This document shows, in pieces, positions 1 to 8,023 of a stretch of DNA of 32,521 nucleotides (its first letter is position 1; the number at the start of each line of letters is the position of its first letter). This DNA is from Slackia heliotrinireducens (GTDB taxonomy: Bacteria; Actinomycetota; Aquicultoria; DYIV01), in contig DYIV01000001.1 of assembly GCA_020723435.1 (NCBI GenBank), forward strand, positions 60,272 to 92,792. Direction: 5' to 3'. The notes under the pieces were generated by a model. It saw only the letters and a program-made list of their open reading frames with translations. It was not told where the DNA came from and did not search any database. The translations under genes and the position numbers were made by a program.

Positions 1-122
1 GAGCCGAGCGCGACCGAAGGAATCAGCGGCGTGTCGCCTTCCTTGAGCGTAATACGCGGCGTCGCGTCGCTCACCGGCAGGTATCTGCTATATCGATCGA
101 TGACGCCCTTGTAGCTGCTCAC
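1..122 (-). CDS. thrC: Threonine synthase, N-terminal fragment (runs off the window)
   Basis: Only the first 40 codons are present. They read MSSYKGVIDRYSRYLPVSD, then TPRITLKEGDTPLIPSV, the typical N-terminus of PLP-dependent threonine synthase, which makes threonine from O-phosphohomoserine. The start is GTG at 122, with a GAGGAG Shine-Dalgarno that overlaps the hom stop region; the gap to hom is only 9 bp. It follows lysA and hom on the same strand, so it is the third gene of an aspartate-family operon. The PLP lysine and the rest of the protein lie outside the window. Confidence 0.88.
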   Translation of the reverse strand, partial: MSSYKGVIDRYSRYLPVSDATPRITLKEGDTPLIPSVALG

Positions 123-131
123 GCTATCTCC

Positions 132-1433
132 TCACCCCAGCTGGGGCGCCACCCTAATCACGTTGTCGACCTGGCGGATTACCTCCAGCTCACTGACGAC
201 GCCCAGCGAGTCGCGCAGGTCCTTCTCTCGCGTCTCGTGCGTCAAGAAGATGAGCTCGGCCGCCATCCCGGACGATTCCTTCTGGATCACGCTCGCCAAG
301 CTCACCTGGTGCTTCCCGAACGCGTCGGCGATCTTGGCCAGCACACCCGGCCTGTCGGCGGCGGTCATGCGAATGTAGAACGCCGAGTGCACGTCGCCGA
401 TGGGCCTGATACTGTGCTCGCGGAAACACGTGCACCCCAGACGTCCCGGACAGCCGTTCCGGATGTCTCGGGCCACGTCGTAGACGTCCCCAACTACCGA
501 GCTGGCCGTCGGCATTCGTCCCGCCCCTTGGCCGAAGAACATGACCTCGCCGACCGCGTCGCCCTCGACGAAGATGGCGTTGTAGGGGCCGCCCACCGGC
601 GCCAGCGGATGCATCATCGGAATCATCATCGGATGGACGCGCACGTCCAGATCGCCATCGACCTCCTGCGCCAGCGCGATAAGCTTGATCACGTAGCCGA
701 TCTCGGCCGCGTAGGCGATGTCGTCGGCGGTGACGTCGTAGATGCCCTCGGTATAGACCTCCTCCGAGGTCATGCGCGTATTGAAAGCAATCGAGGCCAG
801 GATCGTCGCCTTGGCCGCCGCGTCGCGACCGGACAGATCGGCGCTCGGATCGGCCTCCGAGTAGCCGAGCTCTTTCGCCTCGCCAAGCGCTTCCTCGAGC
901 GTGCACCACTCGTCGGTCATCTGCGACAAGACGTAGTTCGTCGTGCCGTTTACGATACCCATCACCCGAGTGATCCGATTGGCCGCCAGCGACTCCTTCA
1001 GCGGATGGATGATGGGGATGCCACCGCCGACGCTCGCCTCGAAGCGGACATCGACACCCTTCGCTTCGGCGGCATCGAGTATTTCGGCGCCGTGGTCGGC
1101 CATCAGCTCCTTGTTCGCCGTCACGACGTGCTTGCCGTCGGCTATCGCGCGCAGTATGAAGTCGAGCGCCGGGCGAATGCCTCCTATCAGCTCCACGACG
1201 ATATCAACCTCGGGATCGCCCAGCGCGACGTCGGGGTCGGTAGTGACGAGCGCCCGGTCGAGCCCGACGTCGTCACCCTCCAGCTCCGACATGTCCTTGA
1301 TGAGCACGTGACGGATGGATATCTCAGCGCCCACCTTCTTGGCGATGTCCTCCGCCTCGGTAATGACGCGCCAGACGCCGCCGCCGACGGTACCCGCCCC
1401 AAGTAGCGAAATGTTAATCGAGTCCCCCGCCAT
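132..1433 (-). CDS. hom: Homoserine dehydrogenase with C-terminal ACT domain
   Basis: This 433-residue cytosolic enzyme reduces aspartate semialdehyde to homoserine with NAD(P)H, the branch point toward threonine and methionine. The N-terminus has the Rossmann motif GAGTVGGG (about residues 12-19). The central catalytic domain follows, with VNGTTNYVLSQM (about 160-171) and GYSEADPSADLSGRDAAAK (about 188-206). A C-terminal ACT domain (about 350-425, beginning near AFYIRMTAADRPGVLAKIA) probably gives allosteric feedback, usually by threonine. The length is normal for the bacterial ACT-containing form. The ATG start directly abuts the lysA stop, and its GGAGG site lies inside the end of lysA, so translation is probably coupled. 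Confidence 0.96.
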   Translation of the reverse strand: MAGDSINISLLGAGTVGGGVWRVITEAEDIAKKVGAEISIRHVLIKDMSELEGDDVGLDRALVTTDPDVALGDPEVDIVVELIGGIRPALDFILRAIADGKHVVTANKELMADHGAEILDAAEAKGVDVRFEASVGGGIPIIHPLKESLAANRITRVMGIVNGTTNYVLSQMTDEWCTLEEALGEAKELGYSEADPSADLSGRDAAAKATILASIAFNTRMTSEEVYTEGIYDVTADDIAYAAEIGYVIKLIALAQEVDGDLDVRVHPMMIPMMHPLAPVGGPYNAIFVEGDAVGEVMFFGQGAGRMPTASSVVGDVYDVARDIRNGCPGRLGCTCFREHSIRPIGDVHSAFYIRMTAADRPGVLAKIADAFGKHQVSLASVIQKESSGMAAELIFLTHETREKDLRDSLGVVSELEVIRQVDNVIRVAPQLG

Positions 1434-2750
1434 CTAGACCTCCAGCCTCGTCAGATCCTCGTACGTCTCACGACGGATAATGATGCGCGCTTTGCCATCG
1501 GCCACCATCACTACGGCCGGCCTGGGCTGCTTGTTATAGTTGCTGGCCATTACGTATCCGTAGGCCCCGGTCGCCGGCGTACACAGCGTGTCGCCCACCT
1601 CGACCGCCGCGAGCTTGGCGTCCTTAACGATGATGTCGCCGCTTTCGCAGTGCTTGCCCGCGATGGTAGCCGTGACCTCCTTCTTCCGATCGGCCTTGTT
1701 GGCGATGAACGCCTCGTAGACCGCGTCGTATAGCATTGGCCGGATGTTGTCGCTCATTCCGCCGTCGACCGAGATGTAGGTGCGCACCCGCGGTATCTTC
1801 TTGATCGTGCCGACCCTGTAGAGTGTTATGCCCGCGTTGCCGACGATCGACCGGCCGGGCTCGATCATCACCTTCGGCATCGGCAGGTCGTGTGCGGCGG
1901 TCGCCTTCCGCACGTTGCCGATGATGACCTCGGCGTACTCGGCGATCGTCGACGGCTCATCGGCGGCCTCATATGAAATGCCCAGGCCGCCCCCCGAGTT
2001 CAGCTCGCCGCAGACGAAGCCGGTCTTGTCGCGAATCTCGGCGATGAAGTCGACGATCAGCTCAATCGCCTTGGCGTATGAGTGCAGCTTGAAGATCTGC
2101 GAGCCGATGTGGGCGTGCAGGCCCATTAGCTCGACCTCCTTGGTCGCCAAGACTCTCTCGATCGCCTCCATCGCGGTCCCGTCCGCCAGGCCGAAGCCGA
2201 ACTTCGAGTCGATCTGGCCTGTCTGGATGTATGAGTGCGTCGACGGCTTGATGCCCGGCGTGATTCTAAGAAGGATTCGCGGGCAGGCCTTGCGCTCCGC
2301 GGCGAGTTTGGCGACCAGATCGAGCTCGTTGAAGCTATCGACGACGAGGCGTCCCACGCCTTCGCGGATGGCGAACTCCAGCTCCGCCGGCGTCTTGTTG
2401 TTGCCGTGGAGGTAGATCTTCTCGGGCGCCACCCCGGCGCTGCGCGCGACGAAGAGCTCGCCGCCGCTGGAGACGTCGAGGGAGAGGCCCTCTTCCATTG
2501 TGATTTCGCACATCGCCTTGCAGATGAAGGCCTTGGCGGCGTAGATAACCTCGGTATCGACGCCCGGCGCGGTGAAGGTATCGGCGTAGTCCTGGCACTG
2601 AGCGCGAAGAGTTGCTTCGTCGTAGACGAAGAGCGGCGTGCCGAACTTGTCGGCCAGCTCAACGGTATCGCAGCCGCCGACGACGAGATGGCCCCGGCCG
2701 TTGACTTCGGCGGTGATAGGCAGGATGTCTTTCTTGACAGGTAGATGCAC
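1434..2750 (-). CDS. lysA: Diaminopimelate decarboxylase
   Basis: A PLP-dependent fold-type III decarboxylase that converts meso-diaminopimelate to lysine. Visible signatures are the PLP-lysine segment VIYAAKAFICKAM near the N-terminus, HIGSQIF, the glycine-rich LNSGGGLGISY, EPGRSIVGNAG, and the active-site CESGD near the C-terminus. I place the start at GTG 2750 (M-HLPVKKDILPITAEV), where the family usually begins and where a GGGGTC site lies upstream. The frame is open back to 2840, but that extension reads through a palindrome and a promoter-like sequence and does not resemble the family. It is the first gene of lysA-hom-thrC. The protein is 438 residues, a normal length. Confidence 0.95.
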   Translation of the reverse strand: MHLPVKKDILPITAEVNGRGHLVVGGCDTVELADKFGTPLFVYDEATLRAQCQDYADTFTAPGVDTEVIYAAKAFICKAMCEITMEEGLSLDVSSGGELFVARSAGVAPEKIYLHGNNKTPAELEFAIREGVGRLVVDSFNELDLVAKLAAERKACPRILLRITPGIKPSTHSYIQTGQIDSKFGFGLADGTAMEAIERVLATKEVELMGLHAHIGSQIFKLHSYAKAIELIVDFIAEIRDKTGFVCGELNSGGGLGISYEAADEPSTIAEYAEVIIGNVRKATAAHDLPMPKVMIEPGRSIVGNAGITLYRVGTIKKIPRVRTYISVDGGMSDNIRPMLYDAVYEAFIANKADRKKEVTATIAGKHCESGDIIVKDAKLAAVEVGDTLCTPATGAYGYVMASNYNKQPRPAVVMVADGKARIIIRRETYEDLTRLEV

Positions 2751-2790
2751 GAGTGTGACCCCACGAAAAGCCTCGGAAACGGAACGATTG

Positions 2791-2819
2791 AGTCTAACAC
2801 GGGCAGGTGGGAGTGGCAA
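2791..2819 (-). promoter_or_regulatory. Probable promoter of the lysA-hom-thrC operon
   Basis: On the minus strand TTGCCA (2819-2814) is followed after exactly 17 bp by TAGACT (2796-2791). Transcription would begin near 2784 and give a leader of about 34 nt before the GTG at 2750. This supports the shorter lysA start. The -10 match is moderate, so the call rests on spacing and position. Confidence 0.45.
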
Positions 2820-2822
2820 AAG

Positions 2823-2847
2823 ACCATGCATGATAATCATGCATGGT
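2823..2847. promoter_or_regulatory. Perfect palindrome (12-bp arms, 1-bp centre) upstream of lysA
   Basis: ACCATGCATGAT at 2823-2834 and its exact reverse complement at 2836-2847 flank a single A. It lies immediately upstream of the putative -35 box of the lysA operon, centred near -51, a usual place for a dimeric transcription factor. It is not followed by a T-tract in either direction, so an operator is more likely than a terminator. The regulator is unknown. The core TGATAATCA resembles part of a Fur/Zur-type half-site, which I regard as weak evidence. Confidence 0.55.
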
Positions 2848-2961
2848 GTGCATAGTTGTCATGAGGCCTGCTCAACGACTGTATTTCGCAGTCAACGAAG
2901 GCATCATGGAGACACGGAGAATCCGCGGACCGTGGACCGTCCTTGCCGGCGCCCAGCCGGG

Positions 2962-5900
2962 TCACTCTAGGCTTGACCAGTCGAAGGTGTCTGACTTGAC
3001 CCGCTCGTAGTTGGCATCGAGCTCGGGCTGCATGAGTACAAGCGCGGCGATGCGGCGGACCATCTCGGTGACATACCGAGCCTCTTCGGGCTTCAGATCG
3101 CGGCCGAGCAGTGCCTTCTCGCGGTACGACAGCCATTTCTTGATGACTTGGTAGCCGCCGATGGTGTAGCGCCAGACGTTCGCCGGCACGCAGCGCCAGT
3201 ACGCCACATCGTTGAGGTAGACGTCAAAGCACGTCTCGCCGAGGAGTTCGATGACCTGGTCTGTGGAAATGTTGAGTGACCTGGCGCCTTCTGCGATAGC
3301 AGCACGCTCATCGGCCGTGTGGTCACGCTCGGTCAGCTTGCCGGTCGACGGCATACATACTCCCCCTCTGCCCGGGATTCCCCACCGAGCGGTTACAGCG
3401 AGGTCGGTTGCCGGATCGAGTTGACCGCCACCGACACGCTCGAGCACACCCAGCACCACAAGCTCAGCAGGCAGTGGTCCTTCCGTCACGCCATCCACAG
3501 GCGTCTCAGGGTTGAGCAGCGCCGCTAGCCTGCAGCCAAGCCGAGCCGAAGATTGGAGCACCGCTCTCGTGCCAGGTAGAGGCACGCGAGGCCAGTCGTG
3601 CCGAAGAGCGCCAGTGTTCTGAACGCGATAGGCTCGCGAACCTATGACCGCTGCGCAGTGTGACAGCATATCAGCAGGGCCAGCGTCGTGCTCACTCAGA
3701 TACGCAGCACTCTTCGCCGAGATGTTCGGCCGGCACGACTCGCTGGCGTCTTCCGTATTCAGGCCGTCGTGACCATCAACCACGTAGAGCGGAAACCCCC
3801 GTGCACCACTGTCCATGTAGTTGAGATCAGTCAAACGCTGGATGGGAATGGCGGGCTCCGCTTGCGGCTTTCTCGTGCGACCGGTAGCGAACAGGAAGGC
3901 GTTCCCTTCAAACACCTGCGCGAAGTACCGCGGTGATTTCTCTCCTAGCAGGCGGGTCTCGGGCTCCCAGTATATCCAGCGGAGATCAAAGGGCCGGTAC
4001 GCGTACCGCACTAGCTGCCTCGGCAAGAAGCCCCTTTTGACCAGGTGCGCACGGGTGGCGACAGGATCGTATCGTGCCGTTGGCAACATGGCACGAGCAC
4101 TCAGTGTGGCCGCCTTTTCATTTGACACGCCTGAGTCGAAGTATGCCAGCATCCGCCCGACAAGCGCCTCACGATCTACATCCACGACCAGGTCGTCGCG
4201 CTTCGCTTGGACGCCGGGGAACGAGGCCGGGAACAGCTCCGGCAACGTCGGCCACTCCAGGTACTCGGGATCGTGCGAGGTTGGCACGAAGGGTAGACCT
4301 AGTTCCGCAGCTGGCGCAATTGGCTCGGCGTTGGTCGATATCTTGCCAAGCGCCTCTGCGTCCAGCCTCGCTCGCTTGCCCTCACCCCAGAGTTCGCGAT
4401 ACTCCACGGATTTGGTGCCGGCATCGGCGTCTGCTCTCACAAGCAGCGTGATCGCGGTGCCAACTTGTATTCCCTCGCGGTTCTTCTCGGTCGAGAAGAT
4501 GCTCGGATCAGGATTTCCGTCAGGTGTCAGCTTACCGGTCTTGTACTTATCTCCATTCAGATTGTCGATCCATATGCCATCGAACCCTTCAAGGAAGCGC
4601 TCACGCATCCCCGTGAACGACAAGCTGTCGAGCCACGAGTTGTTCGTTATGAGACACACGACACCTCGCCCAGCTCGCTCCGCGATCTGACGCTCGGCCA
4701 TGCGGTAGAACCTTACATATAGATCGTTCAAACCTTGACCTTGCGGCTTCGGTGCGCGCTTGGTCGTGCGATACACGTCCGACAGCTCGCGTTCCTCATC
4801 AACCGCAACGCCTGCGTATCCGTTGTACGGCGGATTTCCCAGCACCACGAGAATCGGCGTCTCGCGCTTCACGTGCCCGGCTGCATCACGTTCCTCGGCG
4901 AACTCTGGCAGCAGCAGCGTGCTGTGCATCTGCGCTTCGTGCAATCCCCCACCTTTGACTCTGACTTTGACTGGCTTCGATTCCTCGCCATTCCCCCATC
5001 CGGTCAGGGCATTCGTCAGATACACCGCCGCGCGCTCGTGCGCATCGGTCCCGTGCGCGAGAGGAACTCCAAACTCGGACAAAAGCAGTCCCAGCTGCAG
5101 GTGTGCGATCACAAATGGCGCAGGCATGATCTCGAACCCAATCACGCGTTCCATCGCGGCACGTTTGACGTCCTGCCTGGTAAGAGCATCGGCACCCTTG
5201 GCCATGAGCGTTTCGTCAATCTTGCGGAGCACTTCGACGAGGTAAGCACCTGTGCCGCAGCATGGGTCCAGCACGTAGACGCTCGGATCGGCCAGGCCGT
5301 CGGCGATGTCCAGCTCCTCGCGAAGCGCCCAGTCCACGCGCGCCACCATATACCTAACCACCTCGTCAGGCGTGTACCAGACGCCCAACTCCTTGCGAAG
5401 CTGCGGGTCGAACTCCTCCAGAAACGGCTCGTAGAAGTACTGCACCCCGTGATGTTCTTGAAAGCGCGAGAAGAACTCGGTGCGATTGACTCGGTTGAAC
5501 ACGTCCTCGGCCCACTCCAGCACCTCGGCAATCTCGAGGTCGCGGAGCTTCCCTGGGTTGGAGAACTGCCAGAAGAGCTCGGAGACCATCGGCACGTGCA
5601 GCGTCGACGATGCCGTCTCCCACTCGAATCGACCCATCTTCCCGGCCTCAGTCGTCGCCTGTTCGCGCGTCCACAGCACCCAGGAGGCGAACATGCCGTA
5701 GAAGAGCGTCTGCACGAGCGTGGAGCGGAAGAAGTGGTCTCCCTTCTCCCCTTCGAACTTGAGGCCGAGCGCTTCTTCCAGCTGTTCACGCAGTTGAGCG
5801 AGTGCGGGCAAGTCCCGATGCTCCAGACGCAGTCGCGCGGTCCGTGCGTAGCTCGCCAGAAACCAGGCGACGTCCTTTGGATCGAGCAAAGGCACCTTGT

Positions 5901-6444
5901 GCAACATGACTCGCTTGAGGAACTCGACCAGCCCCTCGCCCGCTTCCTCAGCGTACTTGCGAGGCTGCGCGGCCTTCGCCCAGAAACCGTCCTCCGTCTC
6001 CGAGAGTCGGCATGACTCCTTGAGGATTGGCTCTCCGCCGGGCCCTCGACCAACCAGAACGAAGTCGCGCAAGTTGGTGACGAGCACAAGACCGTACCGC
6101 TCGACGTAGCGGGGAACTTGCTCCGGATCCGGCCACTTCGACCAATCGAACACGTCGTCGGAGGTGCCTTTGACCTCGATGGCGCCTCGCTGTGGCAACT
6201 GCCCCGGCATCGGCTCAGCGTCGCGCGCGTGCGTGAACTGCTGCTGAGTGAACAGGCCGAAGTCGGGAGCGCCGGCGCCGGTGTTCATCAGCTGCGAAAC
6301 CGCGCGGACCTTCGGCTTGAGTGTCTTGCCGATCTCATTGAGCAGGATGGTAAGCGCGCCGTAGTAGGAGGTCTCCGGGACAGCACCGCCCATGTTCCTG
6401 ATATCCCGAAGCTCTTTGAGGTATGCCTCGACAGGATCTTGCAC
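2962..6444 (-). CDS. Type ISP/IIG-like restriction-modification enzyme (fused nuclease and N6-adenine methylase, no helicase)
   Basis: A 1160-residue single-chain enzyme. The N-terminus carries a PD-(D/E)xK-type nuclease signature: PD at 60-61 and E-V-K at 90-92 (APDFGLF then GAIEVKG). A helical linker follows, then WYTPDEVVRYMV (about 356-367), which introduces an adenine methyltransferase with SAM motif I DPCCGTGAYL (393-402) and catalytic motif NPPY (537-540). The remaining C-terminal half resembles the specificity region of type ISP enzymes. No Walker/DEAD helicase motifs lie between nuclease and methylase, unlike classical type ISP enzymes such as LlaBIII. I chose GTG 6444 because GGGGG precedes it. 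The frame is open to 6546, and GTG 6456 is an alternative. It would methylate and, when unmodified, cut a specific site. Its neighbour is a TAC toxin-antitoxin operon. Confidence 0.85.
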   Translation of the reverse strand: MQDPVEAYLKELRDIRNMGGAVPETSYYGALTILLNEIGKTLKPKVRAVSQLMNTGAGAPDFGLFTQQQFTHARDAEPMPGQLPQRGAIEVKGTSDDVFDWSKWPDPEQVPRYVERYGLVLVTNLRDFVLVGRGPGGEPILKESCRLSETEDGFWAKAAQPRKYAEEAGEGLVEFLKRVMLHKVPLLDPKDVAWFLASYARTARLRLEHRDLPALAQLREQLEEALGLKFEGEKGDHFFRSTLVQTLFYGMFASWVLWTREQATTEAGKMGRFEWETASSTLHVPMVSELFWQFSNPGKLRDLEIAEVLEWAEDVFNRVNRTEFFSRFQEHHGVQYFYEPFLEEFDPQLRKELGVWYTPDEVVRYMVARVDWALREELDIADGLADPSVYVLDPCCGTGAYLVEVLRKIDETLMAKGADALTRQDVKRAAMERVIGFEIMPAPFVIAHLQLGLLLSEFGVPLAHGTDAHERAAVYLTNALTGWGNGEESKPVKVRVKGGGLHEAQMHSTLLLPEFAEERDAAGHVKRETPILVVLGNPPYNGYAGVAVDEERELSDVYRTTKRAPKPQGQGLNDLYVRFYRMAERQIAERAGRGVVCLITNNSWLDSLSFTGMRERFLEGFDGIWIDNLNGDKYKTGKLTPDGNPDPSIFSTEKNREGIQVGTAITLLVRADADAGTKSVEYRELWGEGKRARLDAEALGKISTNAEPIAPAAELGLPFVPTSHDPEYLEWPTLPELFPASFPGVQAKRDDLVVDVDREALVGRMLAYFDSGVSNEKAATLSARAMLPTARYDPVATRAHLVKRGFLPRQLVRYAYRPFDLRWIYWEPETRLLGEKSPRYFAQVFEGNAFLFATGRTRKPQAEPAIPIQRLTDLNYMDSGARGFPLYVVDGHDGLNTEDASESCRPNISAKSAAYLSEHDAGPADMLSHCAAVIGSRAYRVQNTGALRHDWPRVPLPGTRAVLQSSARLGCRLAALLNPETPVDGVTEGPLPAELVVLGVLERVGGGQLDPATDLAVTARWGIPGRGGVCMPSTGKLTERDHTADERAAIAEGARSLNISTDQVIELLGETCFDVYLNDVAYWRCVPANVWRYTIGGYQVIKKWLSYREKALLGRDLKPEEARYVTEMVRRIAALVLMQPELDANYERVKSDTFDWSSLE

Positions 6445-6628
6445 CGAAACCCCCACGGAATAGGCGCAGTGACGGGTAGCGATCAGACAACGATGACTAT
6501 TGTAGCGCACAGGAGTGACGTTAGCAGAGCCCAGGCTTGCCCGCACTGTGCACGAGCATGTCAGACCCCTGTGTTAGCATGCAGGACACCGCGATACGGG
6601 GTCGAAAACATAAAAGCACATCTACACC

Positions 6629-6657
6629 TTGACGGTGATTAACCCAGAGGTTAACAT
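6629..6657 (+). promoter_or_regulatory. Promoter and operator of the TAC operon
   Basis: TTGACG (6629-6634), a 17-bp spacer and TAACAT (6652-6657) form a sigma70-like promoter. A perfect inverted repeat, TTAACC-CAGA-GGTTAA (6639-6654), fills the spacer and overlaps the -10 box, where an autoregulating HigA-type antitoxin would block RNA polymerase. Transcription would begin near 6664. Confidence 0.55.
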
Positions 6658-6688
6658 CTTGCACGGTAAGCTGTTCAATCGGGGCACG

Positions 6689-7024
6689 GTGAGCGTGTGG
6701 TTCCTGGCTGACACCAGGGGCAACTGTCAGGCAGCCGACTACCTGTTGTCTCTGGACGGAGCAGCACAAGACAAAGCTCGCGCGCTCTTGGATCGGGTCG
6801 CTCCGCGCGGAACCTACCGCAACGAGCAGAAGTTCAGGAATCTCGGCGATGGAATCTGGGAATTCAAGTCTGGACAGGCACGTCTGCTCTGTTTCCAAAT
6901 GCACGGTGGCTACGTGATCACGCATGCAGTGGACAAACCGAAGAGCCGGGCCCTCCTCCGCGAGAAGCGGAAGGCCTTGCGATTGCGGGATCAGTTCCGC
7001 GAGTCTGGGGAGGTTTTGGAGTGA
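6689..7024 (+). CDS. higB: HigB/RelE-superfamily toxin (Gp49-like) of a TAC system
   Basis: A basic protein of about 111 residues with the RelE/HigB fold pattern: an N-terminal strand (VSVWFLADTRG), helices with ALLDRVAPRG, then KFRNLGDGIWEFKSGQARLLCF and a final strand YVITHAVDKPKSRALLREKR. The family consists of ribosome-dependent mRNA interferases. The start is uncertain. I prefer GTG 6689 (GGGG just upstream) because upstream candidates fall inside or beside the promoter; GTG 6695 and TTG 6659 (AGAGG at 8 nt) are alternatives. The stop overlaps the antitoxin GTG by 4 bp (GTGA). Gene order and lengths match the mycobacterial Rv1955-Rv1957 type. Confidence 0.8.
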   Translation: MSVWFLADTRGNCQAADYLLSLDGAAQDKARALLDRVAPRGTYRNEQKFRNLGDGIWEFKSGQARLLCFQMHGGYVITHAVDKPKSRALLREKRKALRLRDQFRESGEVLE

Positions 7025-7461
7025 AGGACAGCATATCTGAGCTTAGGGAGCGCGCCGCAGAGAGCCGAGACAGCGTCGAGTACAAGCTGGAGTGGGCGAT
7101 CCTGGATATCACCGAGCAGATTGCCGACTGCATGCACGCGAAGGAACTCAATCGGGCGCAGTTGGCGAAGCTGCTGGAGGTCTCTCCGCCAATGGTAACC
7201 AAGATGCTCAATGGCACGGTCAACTTCACGCTCAAGAGCCTGGTCGGTGTTGCCCATGTGCTTGGCTGCGACCTCTCCGTGAGACTTGCCCCGGCAGGCT
7301 TCGAGGCGCCTCGGTTGGCCGTCTGGCGTGGCAACTTCGGCTTCACCGGAGAATCCGCTCCCACGAAGGTCGAGAACATTCGGGTCGTCGGAACGGGACC
7401 GGCCAGGAACGTGGGCGTGGGCCGAATTGCACCGTCGTCCAAGAAGGGACAGGTAGCATGA
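7021..7461 (+). CDS. higA: HigA-type XRE antitoxin with C-terminal extension
   Basis: A 146-residue protein whose helix-turn-helix lies at about residues 40-85 (ELNRAQLAKLLEVSPPMVTKML, followed by FTLKSLVGVAHVLGCDL), the XRE/HigA pattern. After the HTH comes an extension of about 50 residues containing PRLAVWRGNFGF and ending in a basic tail. In TAC systems this region is the chaperone addiction (ChAD) segment, which makes the antitoxin depend on the SecB-like chaperone; the aromatic residues here fit that role, but this is inference. The GTG start overlaps the toxin stop and its own TGA overlaps the chaperone ATG, so the three genes are translationally coupled. It probably also represses the operon through the inverted repeat at 6639-6654. 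Confidence 0.85.
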   Translation: MKDSISELRERAAESRDSVEYKLEWAILDITEQIADCMHAKELNRAQLAKLLEVSPPMVTKMLNGTVNFTLKSLVGVAHVLGCDLSVRLAPAGFEAPRLAVWRGNFGFTGESAPTKVENIRVVGTGPARNVGVGRIAPSSKKGQVA

Positions 7462-7916
7462 TGGGCGATCCACTGAAGACGGAGGTCGCCCTCCTCGACT
7501 ACCAAGTCATCAAGTTCTCGCTGGACATGAGCAGAGTCAAGGCCCGGGAGTTTGAGATCGAAGTGGGCCTGCAAGTTGGCGTTGGACCGAAGCCGAACAG
7601 CGATGTGGACTACCGGCTTGACCTAGGTATCGACATTCGCGGCAAGGAGCCACAGTCGCCGGATTCCGGTTTTGCGATGACCCTGCAGCTTGCGGGCTTC
7701 TTCCGCGTGCAAGAGCACGTGGAGAAGACGCGAAGGCAAGAAGTTGTCGCTCTGAACGGCGTGTCAACGCTGTACGGTACCGCGCGCGCCATCGTGGCTG
7801 GACTCACCTCACAGAGCCCGACCGGCAAGTTTATCCTTCCGGCGATAAACGTATTGGAGCTGCTCAGAAGCAACGACGCATCGCCCGGCGCCAAAACCCC
7901 AGCTCGAAACGAGTAG
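7458..7916 (+). CDS. SecB-like chaperone of a TAC system
   Basis: A 152-residue acidic protein with the SecB strand pattern: FEIEVGLQVGVGP, DYRLDLGIDIRGKE, FAMTLQLAGFFRVQE, then LNGVSTLYGTARAIVAGLT and the SecB-like end FILPAINVLELL. This last part corresponds to the SecB segment that usually reads like PY-RE-VS-LT then PPLNL-P-NF. Its position as third gene after a HigB/HigA pair, with a 4-bp ATGA overlap, makes it a TAC chaperone rather than a housekeeping SecB. It should bind the antitoxin C-terminus and protect it from proteolysis. ATG 7461 is an alternative start. Confidence 0.8.
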   Translation: MMGDPLKTEVALLDYQVIKFSLDMSRVKAREFEIEVGLQVGVGPKPNSDVDYRLDLGIDIRGKEPQSPDSGFAMTLQLAGFFRVQEHVEKTRRQEVVALNGVSTLYGTARAIVAGLTSQSPTGKFILPAINVLELLRSNDASPGAKTPARNE

Positions 7917-8023
7917 CGTGTCCGACGTGCCGGTTTTGGGTTCCGGGAGAATTACCCTAAGTCATGCGTTCGCTTGCTCGAGCTCCAGCGCGATGCCGTT
8001 GTTCGTACGATCTTCCATTTTGT

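Noticed and set aside
237-1406. Long plus-strand frame opposite hom
   Set aside because: Shadow of a high-GC gene. The product is Arg/His-rich with no family resemblance, while hom on the other strand is unambiguous. The same applies to plus-strand frames at 4735-6015 and 14213-15148.
2751-2840. Longer lysA start at 2840
   Set aside because: It would translate the palindrome and the promoter, and the extra residues do not resemble the family.
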